A stretch of DNA of 54,272 bases from Caldifarciminota bacterium (GCA_015489175.1 WGAI01000033.1:1-54272); one strand, 5' to 3'. Shown: positions 24,640 to 34,329, counted from the first letter of the stretch. Notes: a model not told the origin generated them from the sequence alone. Translations and numbers: made by a program.

Positions 24640-25575
24640 TCAATCCGGAATTATGACCGTGCCGGCCTTGCCTTCGAGCGCTTCATGGGCGAGCTCAAGC
24701 GAGGTTATGACGACCTTTTTGCCGCCATCTTCGATGAATCTGATAGCAGCCTCGACCTTTGGCCCCATACTGCCGGCTGCAAAATGGCCTTCACTCAAGT
24801 ATTTTTTTGCTTCGCTCACCGTCATCCTGCTTATCGGTTTTGCGTTCGGTTTCCCGAAGTTGAGATAGACGACATCGATCTGCGTGAGGATGAGCAGGAG
24901 TTCGGCTCCGATCTCTTTCGCAAGGACAGCCGACGCCCTGTCCTTGTCGATCACAGCCTCGACACCTTTGAGCTTGCCGTTCTCCTCGACCACAGGTATT
25001 CCGCCGCCTCCGGCTGCAACGACGACCGTCCCTTCATCGACCAGCTCCCTGACGATATCGCCTTCCACGATTTTGATCGGCCATGGCGACGGCACGACGA
25101 CGCGCCACCCTCTGCCTGCATCATCGATCATCTTCCAGCCGTATTTCGCCATCAATTCCTCGGCTTCTTCTTTCGTGAAGAAGTTGCCGATCGGCTTCGA
25201 CGGGTTCTGGAAAGCGGGATCGTCAGCGTCCACAAGCACCTGAGTGACAACTGCAACGGCCCTGTTTTTCAATCCGATCTCGCCGAAAACATTCCTCATC
25301 GCGCGACAAAGAAGGTAGCCTATCCATCCCTGCGTCTCTGCGTTCAACGCATCCAGCGGATAGGGCGGATATTTGTCTGAGGTATAGACATTTCGGAAAA
25401 ATGTTACGCCAACCTGTGGGCCATTACCGTGAGTGACAGCTATTTTGTAGCCATCGGCGACGAGGGATGCAATCGCCCTGACGCTTCTCAAAGCGTTCTT
25501 ATACTGATGCTCGATGTCCATCGGCTCGCCTTTCTGGAGCAGAGCATTGCCTCCAAGTGCCACAACTGCTTTCAT
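24640..25575 (-). CDS. arcC: Carbamate kinase
   Basis: Makes ATP from carbamoyl phosphate and ADP. 311 residues, the standard length. N-terminal VALGGNALLQKG, TEGNGP-type VTHGNGPQVGV, IDDAGRGWRVVVPSPWP, and VVAAGGGGIPVVEENG with KGVEAVIDKDRASAVLA are all typical of the amino-acid kinase fold ArcC group. AGGAGG precedes the ATG. No arginine deiminase or ornithine transcarbamoylase gene is adjacent, so it is not part of an arginine-deiminase operon; it may work with another carbamoyl-phosphate source such as purine or agmatine catabolism encoded elsewhere. Confidence 0.95.
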   Translation of the reverse strand: MKAVVALGGNALLQKGEPMDIEHQYKNALRSVRAIASLVADGYKIAVTHGNGPQVGVTFFRNVYTSDKYPPYPLDALNAETQGWIGYLLCRAMRNVFGEIGLKNRAVAVVTQVLVDADDPAFQNPSKPIGNFFTKEEAEELMAKYGWKMIDDAGRGWRVVVPSPWPIKIVEGDIVRELVDEGTVVVAAGGGGIPVVEENGKLKGVEAVIDKDRASAVLAKEIGAELLLILTQIDVVYLNFGKPNAKPISRMTVSEAKKYLSEGHFAAGSMGPKVEAAIRFIEDGGKKVVITSLELAHEALEGKAGTVIIPD

Positions 25576-25626
25576 TTCTTATCCTCCTGAATGAAATTGC
25601 GAAAAGCTTTGATTTTTTTGAGTTAC

Positions 25627-25639
25627 AACCTGACAGGTT
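25627..25639. repeat. Short palindrome between the CDF transporter and arcC
   Basis: AACCTG A CAGGTT: 6-base arms around one base, in the 81-base gap upstream of arcC. Could be an operator or chance. Confidence 0.35.
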
Positions 25640-25656
25640 CAGACCTATGCGTCCCG

Positions 25657-26847
25657 TCATCCCTTCTCAGCGAACCCGAACCTGCGGTTTGCAAGTATCT
25701 TTTCGACGGCGCGCATGGGATCGTTCTCATCGGTTGTTATCATTTCTATGCCCATGCCTTCAAGCACAAACCTGCTCCCTCCCGGCGGTTCCGACCTGAC
25801 GATCACGCATGTCACGCCCAGCTCAGCAAGCATTTTGCCTACCGACGGGCCTCTGTGCCTCTCAAGGTCGGTAAACGGGTTTTCGACTATCTCCGTGGAT
25901 GTCACCTTGCCCTCGTGTGTCCTGACGATCATAAAAAACGGAGCGCCGCTGAAGTGGTCGCTGATCGTGCTCCCTTCCTTTGATACGACCGGAATTGCAA
26001 ATATGCACTCCTTGCGCTGAGATGGCTCGTAGTGAATTAACACCTGATCGACATTCGGGATTTCGGCCTTGATCCTCGATTCGAGCTCCTCCGAAACCTT
26101 GTGAGCGAAGTCGAGCGAATGGACATTGAGCTCTATCACGGCCTCGATAAAGCGGTATCTCCCGGAATTCCTGCCCTTGAGCGACTTAACCCTTACCACG
26201 CGCGGGTCAGATTCGAGAAGTTCTTTCACCTTGATCAACAATTCTGGCTCAATCGACGCATCCAACAACACCTTCAGCGAGTCTATGAGCGGCTCAAAGC
26301 CCGCCCTCACTACGAGTATGACGACCACAATGGCCGCAATCCTGTCAATTCCGAACAGGATGCCTAACAGGACGACTATCGACGATAGGGCATCCGAGCG
26401 CGAATGGTATCCATCTGCTATCAGGCTGGGAGAGTTATACTTTCGCCCAACTTTGAGCTTGTAAACCGAGAGTCCCCAGCTCACAAAGACCGAGAAAAGC
26501 GCCATAAGGGCTGCAATCCAGCTGTTATGCAGCCTGACGGTGCTCGGTTTTAAGGCCTCCATAAGTATTTCGTAGCCGGCGTAAAATATTGCGAACGAGA
26601 CGAACATCGACACCAGATTTTCAACCTTATAGAGGCCGTAAGGAAATGTCGCGGATTTCCGTTTCGATATGTGGATGCCGAGAAGCACGAGCGCAGAGGT
26701 GAAACTATCTGTAAATGAGTGAACTGCATCGGCCAGCATGGCCACGCTACCTGTTAAGCCATAAACAAGAAACTTCAGGCCCGACAGGCCGAGCGAGACA
26801 AGGGTCGATACGACCGCCACTTCTTCGGTTTTATCTCTCATGCCCAT
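25657..26847 (-). CDS. Cation diffusion facilitator (CDF) transporter fused to a NifX/NifB-like C-terminal domain
   Basis: 396 residues. Residues 1-205 are the six-helix CDF transporter with metal-site motifs HSFTD (helix 2) and HSRSD (helix 5), and the cytoplasmic dimer domain to about 285. Residues about 290-385 match the dinitrogenase iron-molybdenum cofactor (NifX/NifB C-terminal) fold: IFAIPVVSKEGSTISDHFSG, FFMIVRTHEGKVTSTEIVEN, GPSVGKMLAELGVTCVIVRS. CDF proteins export Zn, Fe, Mn or Co; HxxxD at both sites suggests Zn or Co. The appended domain may sense or deliver metal or cluster. Its ATG overlaps the murE stop (TAATG). Confidence 0.92.
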   Translation of the reverse strand: MGMRDKTEEVAVVSTLVSLGLSGLKFLVYGLTGSVAMLADAVHSFTDSFTSALVLLGIHISKRKSATFPYGLYKVENLVSMFVSFAIFYAGYEILMEALKPSTVRLHNSWIAALMALFSVFVSWGLSVYKLKVGRKYNSPSLIADGYHSRSDALSSIVVLLGILFGIDRIAAIVVVILVVRAGFEPLIDSLKVLLDASIEPELLIKVKELLESDPRVVRVKSLKGRNSGRYRFIEAVIELNVHSLDFAHKVSEELESRIKAEIPNVDQVLIHYEPSQRKECIFAIPVVSKEGSTISDHFSGAPFFMIVRTHEGKVTSTEIVENPFTDLERHRGPSVGKMLAELGVTCVIVRSEPPGGSRFVLEGMGIEMITTDENDPMRAVEKILANRRFGFAEKG

Positions 26848-28316
26848 TATTTTAATGTTTTGCCCTTGTTTCCATCCAATTCCATATTTTTCAGGATCTC
26901 CAGCACGACTTCCCTGTCGCTGAACGGGATTACCTCATCCCCGATCACCTGATAATCTTCGTGTCCTTTGCCTGCTATTACGATGATGTCGCCCGGTTTT
27001 GCGATCGTCAGGGCGAATTCTATGGCGGCCTTTCGGTCAGGATCATATTTGGGGCTCAGTTTGCGAAACCCCTTTTCCACATCTTTGATGATCTTTAGAG
27101 GATCCTCATGGCGTGGATTGTCAGATGTTATGATGGCCACATCGCTGAATTTCTCGACCGCCTGTGCCATGAGAGGCCGTTTGCCGTGATCTCGGTCTCC
27201 ACCAGCACCAAAAACCGTTATGACACAGCCATTTTTGATGAGTGAGCGCACGGAGGAGAGTAGCTTTTCGAGCGCATCTGGCGTATGAGCATAATCGATA
27301 ACGACATGGAAGTAAGGCCCTTCTATGACTTCAAACCTTCCGGGCACTGAGCTGACATTCTCCAGCCCTTTCCGTATTGCGTCGTGAGGCAGCTCCAGAA
27401 GCAAAGCGGCTGCCGTCGCCGCCATTGCGTTGTAAACATTGAAGATGCCGGGAAGCCGAAGCGACACCTCCATCTCAACCGGGCCGTGAAGCGAAAATGT
27501 CGTCCCCGTGATGTCCGACTTCTCGATTTCAGCTCGCAGATCACCATCACGGAGCCCGTAAGTCATGATTTTTTTGCCCTTTGCGGCCTCGATGAAGTAT
27601 TCGGAATGCGGGGTGTCTGCGTTTATCGCCGCTGTTTTCGCCAGCCTGAAAAGGCGCGCTTTCGCCTCACGATACCGCTCGATGGTGATGTGATAATCCA
27701 GATGGTCGCGAGATAGGTTCGTAAAAACCCCGACATCGAAATCGATGTGCTCAACTCGATACTCGTCGAGCGCATGGGAGGACACCTCCATGACAGAGGC
27801 TTTGCCTCCGCTCTCGAGTATGGCTTTCAGCATCATGTTGAGATCGCTGGCTTCGGGGGTCGTCCTTGTAGCTTTCCGTTTTTCAGACACGAGGTCGTAT
27901 TCGATCGTGCCTATCAGCCCGGATCTGAGCCCGGCAGCCTCCAAAATCGACTTCACGAGGAATGTCGTCGTCGTTTTCCCGTTTGTTCCGGTTATTCCGA
28001 TGACTTTCAATCTCTTGGATGGTTCGCCGAAGAACGCGTTTGACAATGCGGAAAGTGCGTAACGGCCTGATTCCACGAGGGCATGATCGATCGAGATCTC
28101 AACTTCCCTCTCCGCTACGATGGCCACAGCGCCGTTTGAAATTGCGTGTTTTATGAAATCGTGCCCATCGAAATTCTGGCCTTTGAAAGCTACGAAAAGT
28201 CCGCCTTTCTGCACTTTGCGCGAATCGTAGAAAATTCCCGTTATTTCGGGATCGGAAATGATCTCGATTTGCGATGGAGCAAGCCCGGAAATGCGTATTA
28301 GTTCTGAGAATTTCAT
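26847..28316 (-). CDS. murE: UDP-N-acetylmuramoyl-tripeptide synthetase (meso-DAP type)
   Basis: Adds the third residue to UDP-MurNAc-dipeptide in the cytoplasm. 489 residues from the ATG at 28316, where homology begins (FSELIRISGLAP); an ATG at 28358 is the upstream alternative. ATP-binding GITGTNGKTTTTFLVKSIL, EVSSHALDEYRVEHIDFDVG, the central NLSRDHLDYH and the C-terminal TSDNPRHEDP are clear. The DNPR motif is the signature for meso-diaminopimelate rather than lysine. Usual mur-cluster partners (murF, mraY) are absent; it is followed instead by the CDF transporter gene. Confidence 0.96.
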   Translation of the reverse strand: MKFSELIRISGLAPSQIEIISDPEITGIFYDSRKVQKGGLFVAFKGQNFDGHDFIKHAISNGAVAIVAEREVEISIDHALVESGRYALSALSNAFFGEPSKRLKVIGITGTNGKTTTTFLVKSILEAAGLRSGLIGTIEYDLVSEKRKATRTTPEASDLNMMLKAILESGGKASVMEVSSHALDEYRVEHIDFDVGVFTNLSRDHLDYHITIERYREAKARLFRLAKTAAINADTPHSEYFIEAAKGKKIMTYGLRDGDLRAEIEKSDITGTTFSLHGPVEMEVSLRLPGIFNVYNAMAATAAALLLELPHDAIRKGLENVSSVPGRFEVIEGPYFHVVIDYAHTPDALEKLLSSVRSLIKNGCVITVFGAGGDRDHGKRPLMAQAVEKFSDVAIITSDNPRHEDPLKIIKDVEKGFRKLSPKYDPDRKAAIEFALTIAKPGDIIVIAGKGHEDYQVIGDEVIPFSDREVVLEILKNMELDGNKGKTLK

Positions 28317-28450
28317 AGCGGGGTATTTTACAACAGATGTTAATCTGGAGGCAATCAATCGTTATCACTCATCCGAGAACATAAAATCGAAGATAAGATG
28401 CGATTTTGGGAAAATAATCCACAAATTACGGGTTACTTAAGCTGGTTATT

Positions 28451-28464
28451 GACAACAGGTTGTC
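28451..28464. repeat. Palindrome in the murE-tyrS divergent gap
   Basis: GACAAC AG GTTGTC: perfect 6-base arms with a 2-base centre, in the 285-base divergent region (28317-28601). No gene or T-box-like element was recognised in that region. Possible operator. Confidence 0.4.
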
Positions 28465-28558
28465 GTTACACAAGTCCATCTCAACCAACGAAATCCTCGG
28501 TTTCAGGTGTAATCCATCACCAATCCGCATCACCGAAATGCATTATGACAGATAGCCT

Positions 28559-28564
28559 TATAAT
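28559..28564 (+). promoter_or_regulatory. -10 box of a candidate tyrS promoter
   Basis: Perfect TATAAT 38 bases before the tyrS ATG. The -35 region 17 bases upstream is poor, so only the -10 is marked. Confidence 0.4.
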
Positions 28565-28601
28565 AACTGACCGTTAAATCAGGCGAAAAGGAGCATGCAA
28601 G

Positions 28602-29816
28602 ATGGCGAAATTATCGATTGAAGAGGAATTGAAGGTTATCAAAAAGAATGTTGTTGACCTCATACCTGAGGAGGAGCTCATTGCAAAGCTGAAGCGTTCC
28701 CGTGAGACAGGTCAGCCGCTCAGGGTGAAATACGGCGCTGACCCGACGAGGCCTGACCTGCATCTCGGCCACTATGTTTGCCTGAAAAAACTGAAGGACA
28801 TACAGGACCTCGGGCACAAAATAGTGTTCATAATTGGCGATTTCACGGGCATGATCGGCGATCCATCTGGCAAATCGAAGACGCGTCCCCGCCTGTCGAA
28901 GGAAGAGGTTATGGAGAATGCGAAGACCTATTTCGAGCAGGTCGGCAAAGTGCTTGACATAGAGAAGGCTGAAATTCGCTACAACTCTGAATGGCTTGGC
29001 AAGATGACGGCTCACGATGTCATAGAACTGGCAGCAACCTACACTGTTTCGAGGATGCTTGAGAGGGACGATTTCAGCAAGAGGTTTAAAAGCGGGATAC
29101 CGATTTACATCCACGAGATCCTCTACCCGCTGTTTCAGGGATACGATTCATACGCCATCGAGGCGGATATCGAGGCGGGCGGCACGGATCAGACATTCAA
29201 CTTCCTTGTCGGGCGTGAGGTTCAGAAGGCCTTCGGTCAGGAGCCTCAGGTTATCCTGACGGTGCCGTTGCTTGAGGGCACGGACGGCAAAAACAAGATG
29301 TCTAAGTCGCTGGACAACTACATCGGCATAACCGAACCGCCCAACGAGATGTATGGCAAGGTCATGTCCATCCCTGACGAGCTGGTCGTCCGCTATTTCA
29401 AACTTGTGCTCTACTACGACGAAAGCCAGCTCAAGGAGATCGAGAAAGCTATGCACGAAAATCCGAGGGACACGAAGGCCAGACTCGCTTATGAAATTGT
29501 CAGGCTTTTCCATTCAGAGGATGCGGCGCGCCGTGCAGCAGCGGAATTCGACCGTATCTTTCGAGAAAGACAGGCGCCGAGCGATATGCCTGAGTTCGCA
29601 GTGCCGCCTGAGGGCAAAAACATCGTGGACATCATCTACGAGCTTGGATTCGCTAAATCCAAGTCAGAAGCGCGCCGAATAGTGTCTCAGGGCGGCGCAA
29701 AAATCGATGGAGAAAAGGTGACGAACATAGAGGCAGTAATCGTCCCGAAGCAAGAAGGTTCCGTCCTGAAAGTCGGGAAACGCAGATTTGCCCGTCTCGT
29801 GGTCAAGAGCAGCTAA
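28602..29816 (+). CDS. tyrS: Tyrosyl-tRNA synthetase
   Basis: Class I synthetase charging tRNA-Tyr. 404 residues: [20 protein letters not shown] with HLGH (HIGH), [49 protein letters not shown] (KMSKS), and a C-terminal S4 RNA-binding domain ([20 protein letters not shown]). The GADPTxPDLHLGH version belongs to the TyrZ-like bacterial subgroup. GGAGC lies 7-8 bases before the ATG. lptD begins 5 bases after the stop, so a joint transcript is likely. Confidence 0.97.
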   Translation: MAKLSIEEELKVIKKNVVDLIPEEELIAKLKRSRETGQPLRVKYGADPTRPDLHLGHYVCLKKLKDIQDLGHKIVFIIGDFTGMIGDPSGKSKTRPRLSKEEVMENAKTYFEQVGKVLDIEKAEIRYNSEWLGKMTAHDVIELAATYTVSRMLERDDFSKRFKSGIPIYIHEILYPLFQGYDSYAIEADIEAGGTDQTFNFLVGREVQKAFGQEPQVILTVPLLEGTDGKNKMSKSLDNYIGITEPPNEMYGKVMSIPDELVVRYFKLVLYYDESQLKEIEKAMHENPRDTKARLAYEIVRLFHSEDAARRAAAEFDRIFRERQAPSDMPEFAVPPEGKNIVDIIYELGFAKSKSEARRIVSQGGAKIDGEKVTNIEAVIVPKQEGSVLKVGKRRFARLVVKSS

Positions 29817-29821
29817 TTCAA

Positions 29822-31849
29822 ATGTCAATTCTCCTCTTTGTAGTGCTGTCGATCGGTTCCGTTGAGTTCGGGGCAGCACATCTCCGTTACGAATCGAAAA
29901 TGCGCACCGTCACGCTCGCAGGCTCAGCATGGGTCAGGACAGGCGATATCCAGCTCTTTGCGGATTCGATAACTTACCTGAGCAACTATCAGATAATCTA
30001 TGCACACGGCAACTGCACCCTCATCGTCAGGGCTGACACGATGACAGGCGACAGCCTCGGCTACAACCTGAAAACGGACGACGGTGTTATGTGGCACGGA
30101 CGGGCACATGTCGAAAAGGGATGGATAACCGGCGATGCGCTCGTCAAGATCGGAAAAGACACCATTCTCATAAAGCACGGGAGCTTCACCACATGCGACC
30201 TCGTGCCCCCGCATTACGAATTTGTGGCAGACCGCATGAAACTTGAGGGTAAGGAGCTCGGAATTGTGCAGCCGCTCATCCTGAAAGTCCATGAGCTGCC
30301 GGTTTTCTATGCGCCTTTCTGGTTTTTCCCGCTCAGACGAGACCGCCATTCCGGATTTTTGATGCCGAGCATAGGTTATAACTCGATTGATGGCAAATAC
30401 ATACGCAGGCTAAGATATTACCTCGTGCTGAACAACTACTCGGACATCACTTTTGGGATGGACATCATCGAGAAAAGGGGGCCTAAATTCGATGTTCAGG
30501 CGGTCTATAAACTTTACAAGAGGTTCAACGGCGAGCTGAACTTCAGCTGGGCGGACGATTACAGCGTGAAAAGGGTCAGGTGGAGCGCATCCGGCCGCCA
30601 TTTTCAGGATTTCGGGCGCGGCTGGACACTGCGTGCCAACGGCAATTTCGCGTCCGACCGAAACTTCTCACAGGACTATTTCGAGCAGCATGACCAATGG
30701 CTCAAACAGGATATGCGTTCGTTTGTATCGCTCTCCAAAAGGTTTAAGTTCGCATCGATGAATGTGTCGTTCAACAGGCTGGAAGACATGACAAACGGGA
30801 GCGGCAACTTTCAGGCTCCTTCCATCTCATTCAACCTGTTCAACAAGACTATCTGGAAGTTCAACATATCGGCGAATTCGGTTTTTCAAAGGGCGGGGCA
30901 ATTCGATACTCTATCCTCATCGGTCAGGTGGGCATGGCGCAACCGCGCCAGCGTATCCTCAAACATTAAACTCCTCAGGTATTTCAATTTCATGCCGTCC
31001 GTGAGCTTCACATCTACGGTTTACGACACCAACATTCTCGGACATGGGCCTTTTGAGGTGCATGGTTTCACAGGTTCAGCATCGATCTCGACCGTGCTTT
31101 ACGGCATATCTGTCTTCGGCATCGGGCCGATCAAAAGGTTCAGGCACACGCTGAGGCCATCGATCGGGTTCAATTATTCCGAGAAGGAGGAGAATGACTC
31201 GCTTACTGCGCCTTTCGGCCAGTTCGGGAGATTGCCCCTGCCGTCTAAAAGGGGAAGCTATCGCATATCAAACGATTTCGATGCCAGACTTGAAAATGGC
31301 ACAATCATCAACCTCCTGAGCCTGGACATAAGCGGTGCGTATGACCTTGACAGATCAGAAAAGCCGTTGACGCCCATATCGATATCGTTGAACTCCTCGC
31401 CGTATCGGAAACTGAGTATTCGCGGTAATGTTTATGTCGATCCGTATTCCCTTGACTGGAGCAACGCATCGCTGAGCACAGGTCTGTCGTTCAGTATCAA
31501 CGACCCCCGTATAGCCGAATGGGACACCACGAAACGCACATGGAGCGTCAGCATGTATCACACGCTTAGCAAATCCTCGCCTGAGCGCAAGGCTGTCCAG
31601 AGGGTTTCGGTCTCCATATCGGGCAAGCCCACCCCGAACTGGAGCGTCAAATACAGTTTCAACTACAACCCCGAGACCGGCAAAATAGTCGATCAATACC
31701 TGTCACTCAACCGCGATCTCCACTGCTGGGCGTTCTCTTTGAGATGGTCGAAGCTTGGAGAACGCACCAATTACGATTTCAGGGTCTGGATCAAGGCGCT
31801 TCCGGATGTCTCGATAAGGAAAAACCTGCTGCAACTTTTCCTGCCCTGA
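29822..31849 (+). CDS. lptD: LPS-assembly protein LptD (OstA) homologue
   Basis: 675 residues with an N-terminal signal peptide (ILLFVVLSIGSVEFGAA). Residues about 20-140 form the periplasmic OstA beta-jellyroll (VTLAGSAWVRTGDIQLFADS, DTMTGDSLGYNLKTDDGVMW); the remainder is a 26-strand-type beta-barrel with YAPFWFFPLRRDRHSGFLMP, the signature at the domain junction. LptD inserts LPS into the outer leaflet of the outer membrane, so its presence shows a diderm envelope. Only a few cysteines are visible, so the disulfide pattern of E. coli LptD is not conserved. The ATG at 29822 has no clear SD; it follows tyrS by 5 bases. Confidence 0.9.
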   Translation: MSILLFVVLSIGSVEFGAAHLRYESKMRTVTLAGSAWVRTGDIQLFADSITYLSNYQIIYAHGNCTLIVRADTMTGDSLGYNLKTDDGVMWHGRAHVEKGWITGDALVKIGKDTILIKHGSFTTCDLVPPHYEFVADRMKLEGKELGIVQPLILKVHELPVFYAPFWFFPLRRDRHSGFLMPSIGYNSIDGKYIRRLRYYLVLNNYSDITFGMDIIEKRGPKFDVQAVYKLYKRFNGELNFSWADDYSVKRVRWSASGRHFQDFGRGWTLRANGNFASDRNFSQDYFEQHDQWLKQDMRSFVSLSKRFKFASMNVSFNRLEDMTNGSGNFQAPSISFNLFNKTIWKFNISANSVFQRAGQFDTLSSSVRWAWRNRASVSSNIKLLRYFNFMPSVSFTSTVYDTNILGHGPFEVHGFTGSASISTVLYGISVFGIGPIKRFRHTLRPSIGFNYSEKEENDSLTAPFGQFGRLPLPSKRGSYRISNDFDARLENGTIINLLSLDISGAYDLDRSEKPLTPISISLNSSPYRKLSIRGNVYVDPYSLDWSNASLSTGLSFSINDPRIAEWDTTKRTWSVSMYHTLSKSSPERKAVQRVSVSISGKPTPNWSVKYSFNYNPETGKIVDQYLSLNRDLHCWAFSLRWSKLGERTNYDFRVWIKALPDVSIRKNLLQLFLP

Positions 31850-31876
31850 TGGTGCAGCCTTATACTCAATGCCATT

Positions 31877-32977
31877 ATGAGAAGGCGCAAGAAATTCCTG
31901 TTAGTCGTTGGAGCTCGCCCAAATTTCATGAAAGCCATGCCGCTCTATCGGGCGCTCAAATCGAAGTTCGACATTTTCGATCCCGTGCTTCTTCACACGG
32001 GCCAGCATTACGATTACGAGATGTCGAAGGCGTTTTTTGAGGATCTGGAGCTTCCGGAGCCTGACATCTACCTCAATGCAGGTTCGGATACCCATGCGCG
32101 TCAGACTGCGAAGATCATGATGGGCATAGAAGATGTGTTGATGGGCGATAACTATGACCTCGTGATCGTGTTCGGCGATGTGAACTCGACGATGGCGGCG
32201 GCGATAGCTGCCTCGAAACTCCTTGTCCCTGTGGCGCATGTTGAGGCTGGCCTGAGGAGCTTCGACAGAACGATGCCTGAAGAGATAAATCGAGTTGTCA
32301 CCGATGTGCTGTCTGATCTTCTTTTCGCCACAGAGCCCAGCGGCCTGAAAAACCTGAAATCCGAAGGCATTTCGGACGAAAAGATCCATTTCGTCGGAAA
32401 CCTCATGATCGACACACTTATTTCTTACCGCGAGAAAGCAGCACGCAGCGATGTGCTGGACAGGCTTGGCCTGAAGTTAGGTGAATACGCACTTCTGACG
32501 CTCCACCGTCCGTCTAATGTCGATAATCCCCAGAAATTCGGCGAGATATGGGGCGCTCTGATGGAAATTTCCGAAAAAATTACTATCGTGTTTCCCGCAC
32601 ATCCCCGAACGAAAAAGCGAATTGAAGAGTTCGAGATGCCGATCCCTCACTCAATCCGATTACTTCCACCGTTGTCATACATCGATTTCCTTGCGCTTCA
32701 AATGGGTGCGAGGCTCGTTTTGACCGATTCCGGGGGCGTTCAGGAGGAGACGACCGCTCTCGGTGTCCAGTGCATTACCATTCGGGAGAACACGGAGCGG
32801 CCGATAACCGTTGAGGTGGGAACAAACTGGCTCGTTGGCACATCGCCTGACGCCATCAAAGACGCAGCTTTCAGGATTTTGAACGGTGAATCCAAAACAG
32901 GCAGTCAGCCGCCCATGTGGGACGGGCACGCCGCAGATCGGATTTTGGAGGTGCTGGAGGAATGGGAGCCGTATTGA
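31877..32977 (+). CDS. wecB: UDP-N-acetylglucosamine 2-epimerase (non-hydrolysing)
   Basis: 366 residues. VVGARPNFMKAMPLYRAL, HTGQHYDYEMSKAFFEDL, VFGDVNSTMAAAIAASKL, VAHVEAGLRSFDRTMPEEIN, TLHRPSNVDNP, and GGVQEETTALGVQCITIREN with TERPITVEVGTN are the standard WecB/MnaA signature, interconverting UDP-GlcNAc and UDP-ManNAc for surface polysaccharides. ATG at 31877, 27 bases after lptD. The next gene begins almost at its stop. No polysaccharide cluster surrounds it. Confidence 0.95.
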   Translation: MRRRKKFLLVVGARPNFMKAMPLYRALKSKFDIFDPVLLHTGQHYDYEMSKAFFEDLELPEPDIYLNAGSDTHARQTAKIMMGIEDVLMGDNYDLVIVFGDVNSTMAAAIAASKLLVPVAHVEAGLRSFDRTMPEEINRVVTDVLSDLLFATEPSGLKNLKSEGISDEKIHFVGNLMIDTLISYREKAARSDVLDRLGLKLGEYALLTLHRPSNVDNPQKFGEIWGALMEISEKITIVFPAHPRTKKRIEEFEMPIPHSIRLLPPLSYIDFLALQMGARLVLTDSGGVQEETTALGVQCITIRENTERPITVEVGTNWLVGTSPDAIKDAAFRILNGESKTGSQPPMWDGHAADRILEVLEEWEPY

Positions 32978-32979
32978 AA

Positions 32980-34233
32980 ATGAAACTTAAACTCTGTTTG
33001 CTGATTGTTTTTATGGCAGGCGGCCTGAGTGCTCAGGAGTTTCAGCACGGGTTTTCTTACAGTGCTTGGTGGCACACTCCCTACAACACCGACGCATCTG
33101 ACTCATCGCTGGCACTGCTTGCATCAATTGGCACACAATGGGTAGCGGTAATCGTGACATGGTATCAGGACAACGCACATTCCACATCCATCTATCGCGA
33201 TGCTAACAGGACGCCGGACGATGAGGGCCTCATTCGAGCTATAAACAGGGCGCACGAACTTGGGATGAGCGTGATGTTGAAGCCACATGTGGACTGTCAG
33301 AGCGGGGAATGGCGCGGCACCATCTCGTTCAGCTCAGAATCCGACTGGCAGGCATGGTTTTCGAGCTACATCAATTTCATAACCTACTACGCAGATTTAG
33401 CTGAAGCGCATGGCGTTGAAGAGTTTTGCGTTGGCGTCGAATACGAGGCAACGATGCAGCGTGAGGCCGACTGGCGCAGGGTGATAGATTCCGTCCGCGC
33501 ACACTTCAGCGGTCCGATCACCTACGCAGCCAACCACGACGGTTACTGGAATGTCAGGTTCTGGGACGCACTCGACTACATCGGCATCGACGCTTACTTC
33601 CCGATGACCAACATGATGGATCCACCGATAGACAGCCTCATCGCTCGGTGGGACGAGATAAAACCGGATCTTGCAAACCTTTACAACACATATCACAAGC
33701 AAATTATATTCACCGAAATCGGATACAGGAGCGTTGACGGAGCCAACATGAGACCGTGGGAATGGGGCACATCCGGAAATGTTGACCTTCAGGAGCAATG
33801 GGATTGCTACGAAGCTGTCCGATTGTCGTTCAGCAATGTAGATTGGTTTGGAGGCATATTCTGGTGGTATTGGAAAACTGATCCCAATCAGGGCGGGCCT
33901 GACGACATAGATTACACGCCACACAACAAGCCCGCTGAAAATGTCGTGCGGAACTGGTATTCGTCCGCTGTGAGCGAGGATCAGGGGACGCCTCGCCAAC
34001 CGCAGAAGGTGATCTTCTCATACCGCAACGGCCGTCTCACCCTCCACCTCAAAGGTATCGAGGCGACAGAGGCGTCCGTATTCGATGTGTCCGGCAGAAA
34101 GGTCATGCAATTTGAGCTGAGCGGCGGGGAAAGTTACACCATCGACCAGAGCCTCAAAAGCGGCGTTTATTTTGTCGTTGTCAGTGTCGGTGCGAAGAGG
34201 TTTACCGTGCCGATGGCGGTTATCGGAGAGTGA
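32980..34233 (+). CDS. Secreted GH113-like glycoside hydrolase with C-terminal sorting-like domain
   Basis: About 417 residues from the ATG at 32980 (GGGAG upstream); this ATG lies just after the wecB stop, and an ATG at 32962 is possible. The signal peptide MKLKLCLLIVFMAGGLSAQ is followed by a TIM-barrel resembling the GH113 beta-mannanase-like group of clan A: CVGVEYEAT (candidate acid/base Glu) and IIFTEIGYRS (candidate nucleophile Glu), with GIFWWYWKTDP late in the barrel. The C-terminal 75 residues form a beta-domain with ASVFDVSGRKVMQFELSGGE. Probably degrades an extracellular glycan; specificity is not readable. It could belong to a neighbouring GH clan-A family. Confidence 0.8.
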   Translation: MKLKLCLLIVFMAGGLSAQEFQHGFSYSAWWHTPYNTDASDSSLALLASIGTQWVAVIVTWYQDNAHSTSIYRDANRTPDDEGLIRAINRAHELGMSVMLKPHVDCQSGEWRGTISFSSESDWQAWFSSYINFITYYADLAEAHGVEEFCVGVEYEATMQREADWRRVIDSVRAHFSGPITYAANHDGYWNVRFWDALDYIGIDAYFPMTNMMDPPIDSLIARWDEIKPDLANLYNTYHKQIIFTEIGYRSVDGANMRPWEWGTSGNVDLQEQWDCYEAVRLSFSNVDWFGGIFWWYWKTDPNQGGPDDIDYTPHNKPAENVVRNWYSSAVSEDQGTPRQPQKVIFSYRNGRLTLHLKGIEATEASVFDVSGRKVMQFELSGGESYTIDQSLKSGVYFVVVSVGAKRFTVPMAVIGE

Positions 34234-34265
34234 GAAAGCGGCACCCCGAATGCCCACCGTTCCGC

Positions 34266-34294
34266 TTGACAACCTTATGTCAACACCTTATCTA
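34266..34294 (+). promoter_or_regulatory. Candidate ssrA promoter
   Basis: Perfect TTGACA (34266-34271), 17 bases, TATCTA (34289-34294), about 40 bases before the mature tmRNA 5' end. TTGACA also forms an inverted repeat with TGTCAA at 34278-34283. The -10 matches only partially. Confidence 0.4.
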
Positions 34295-34329
34295 TATCCC
34301 CGCTTGTGAAAAATTGTTCTTTGAAAATT

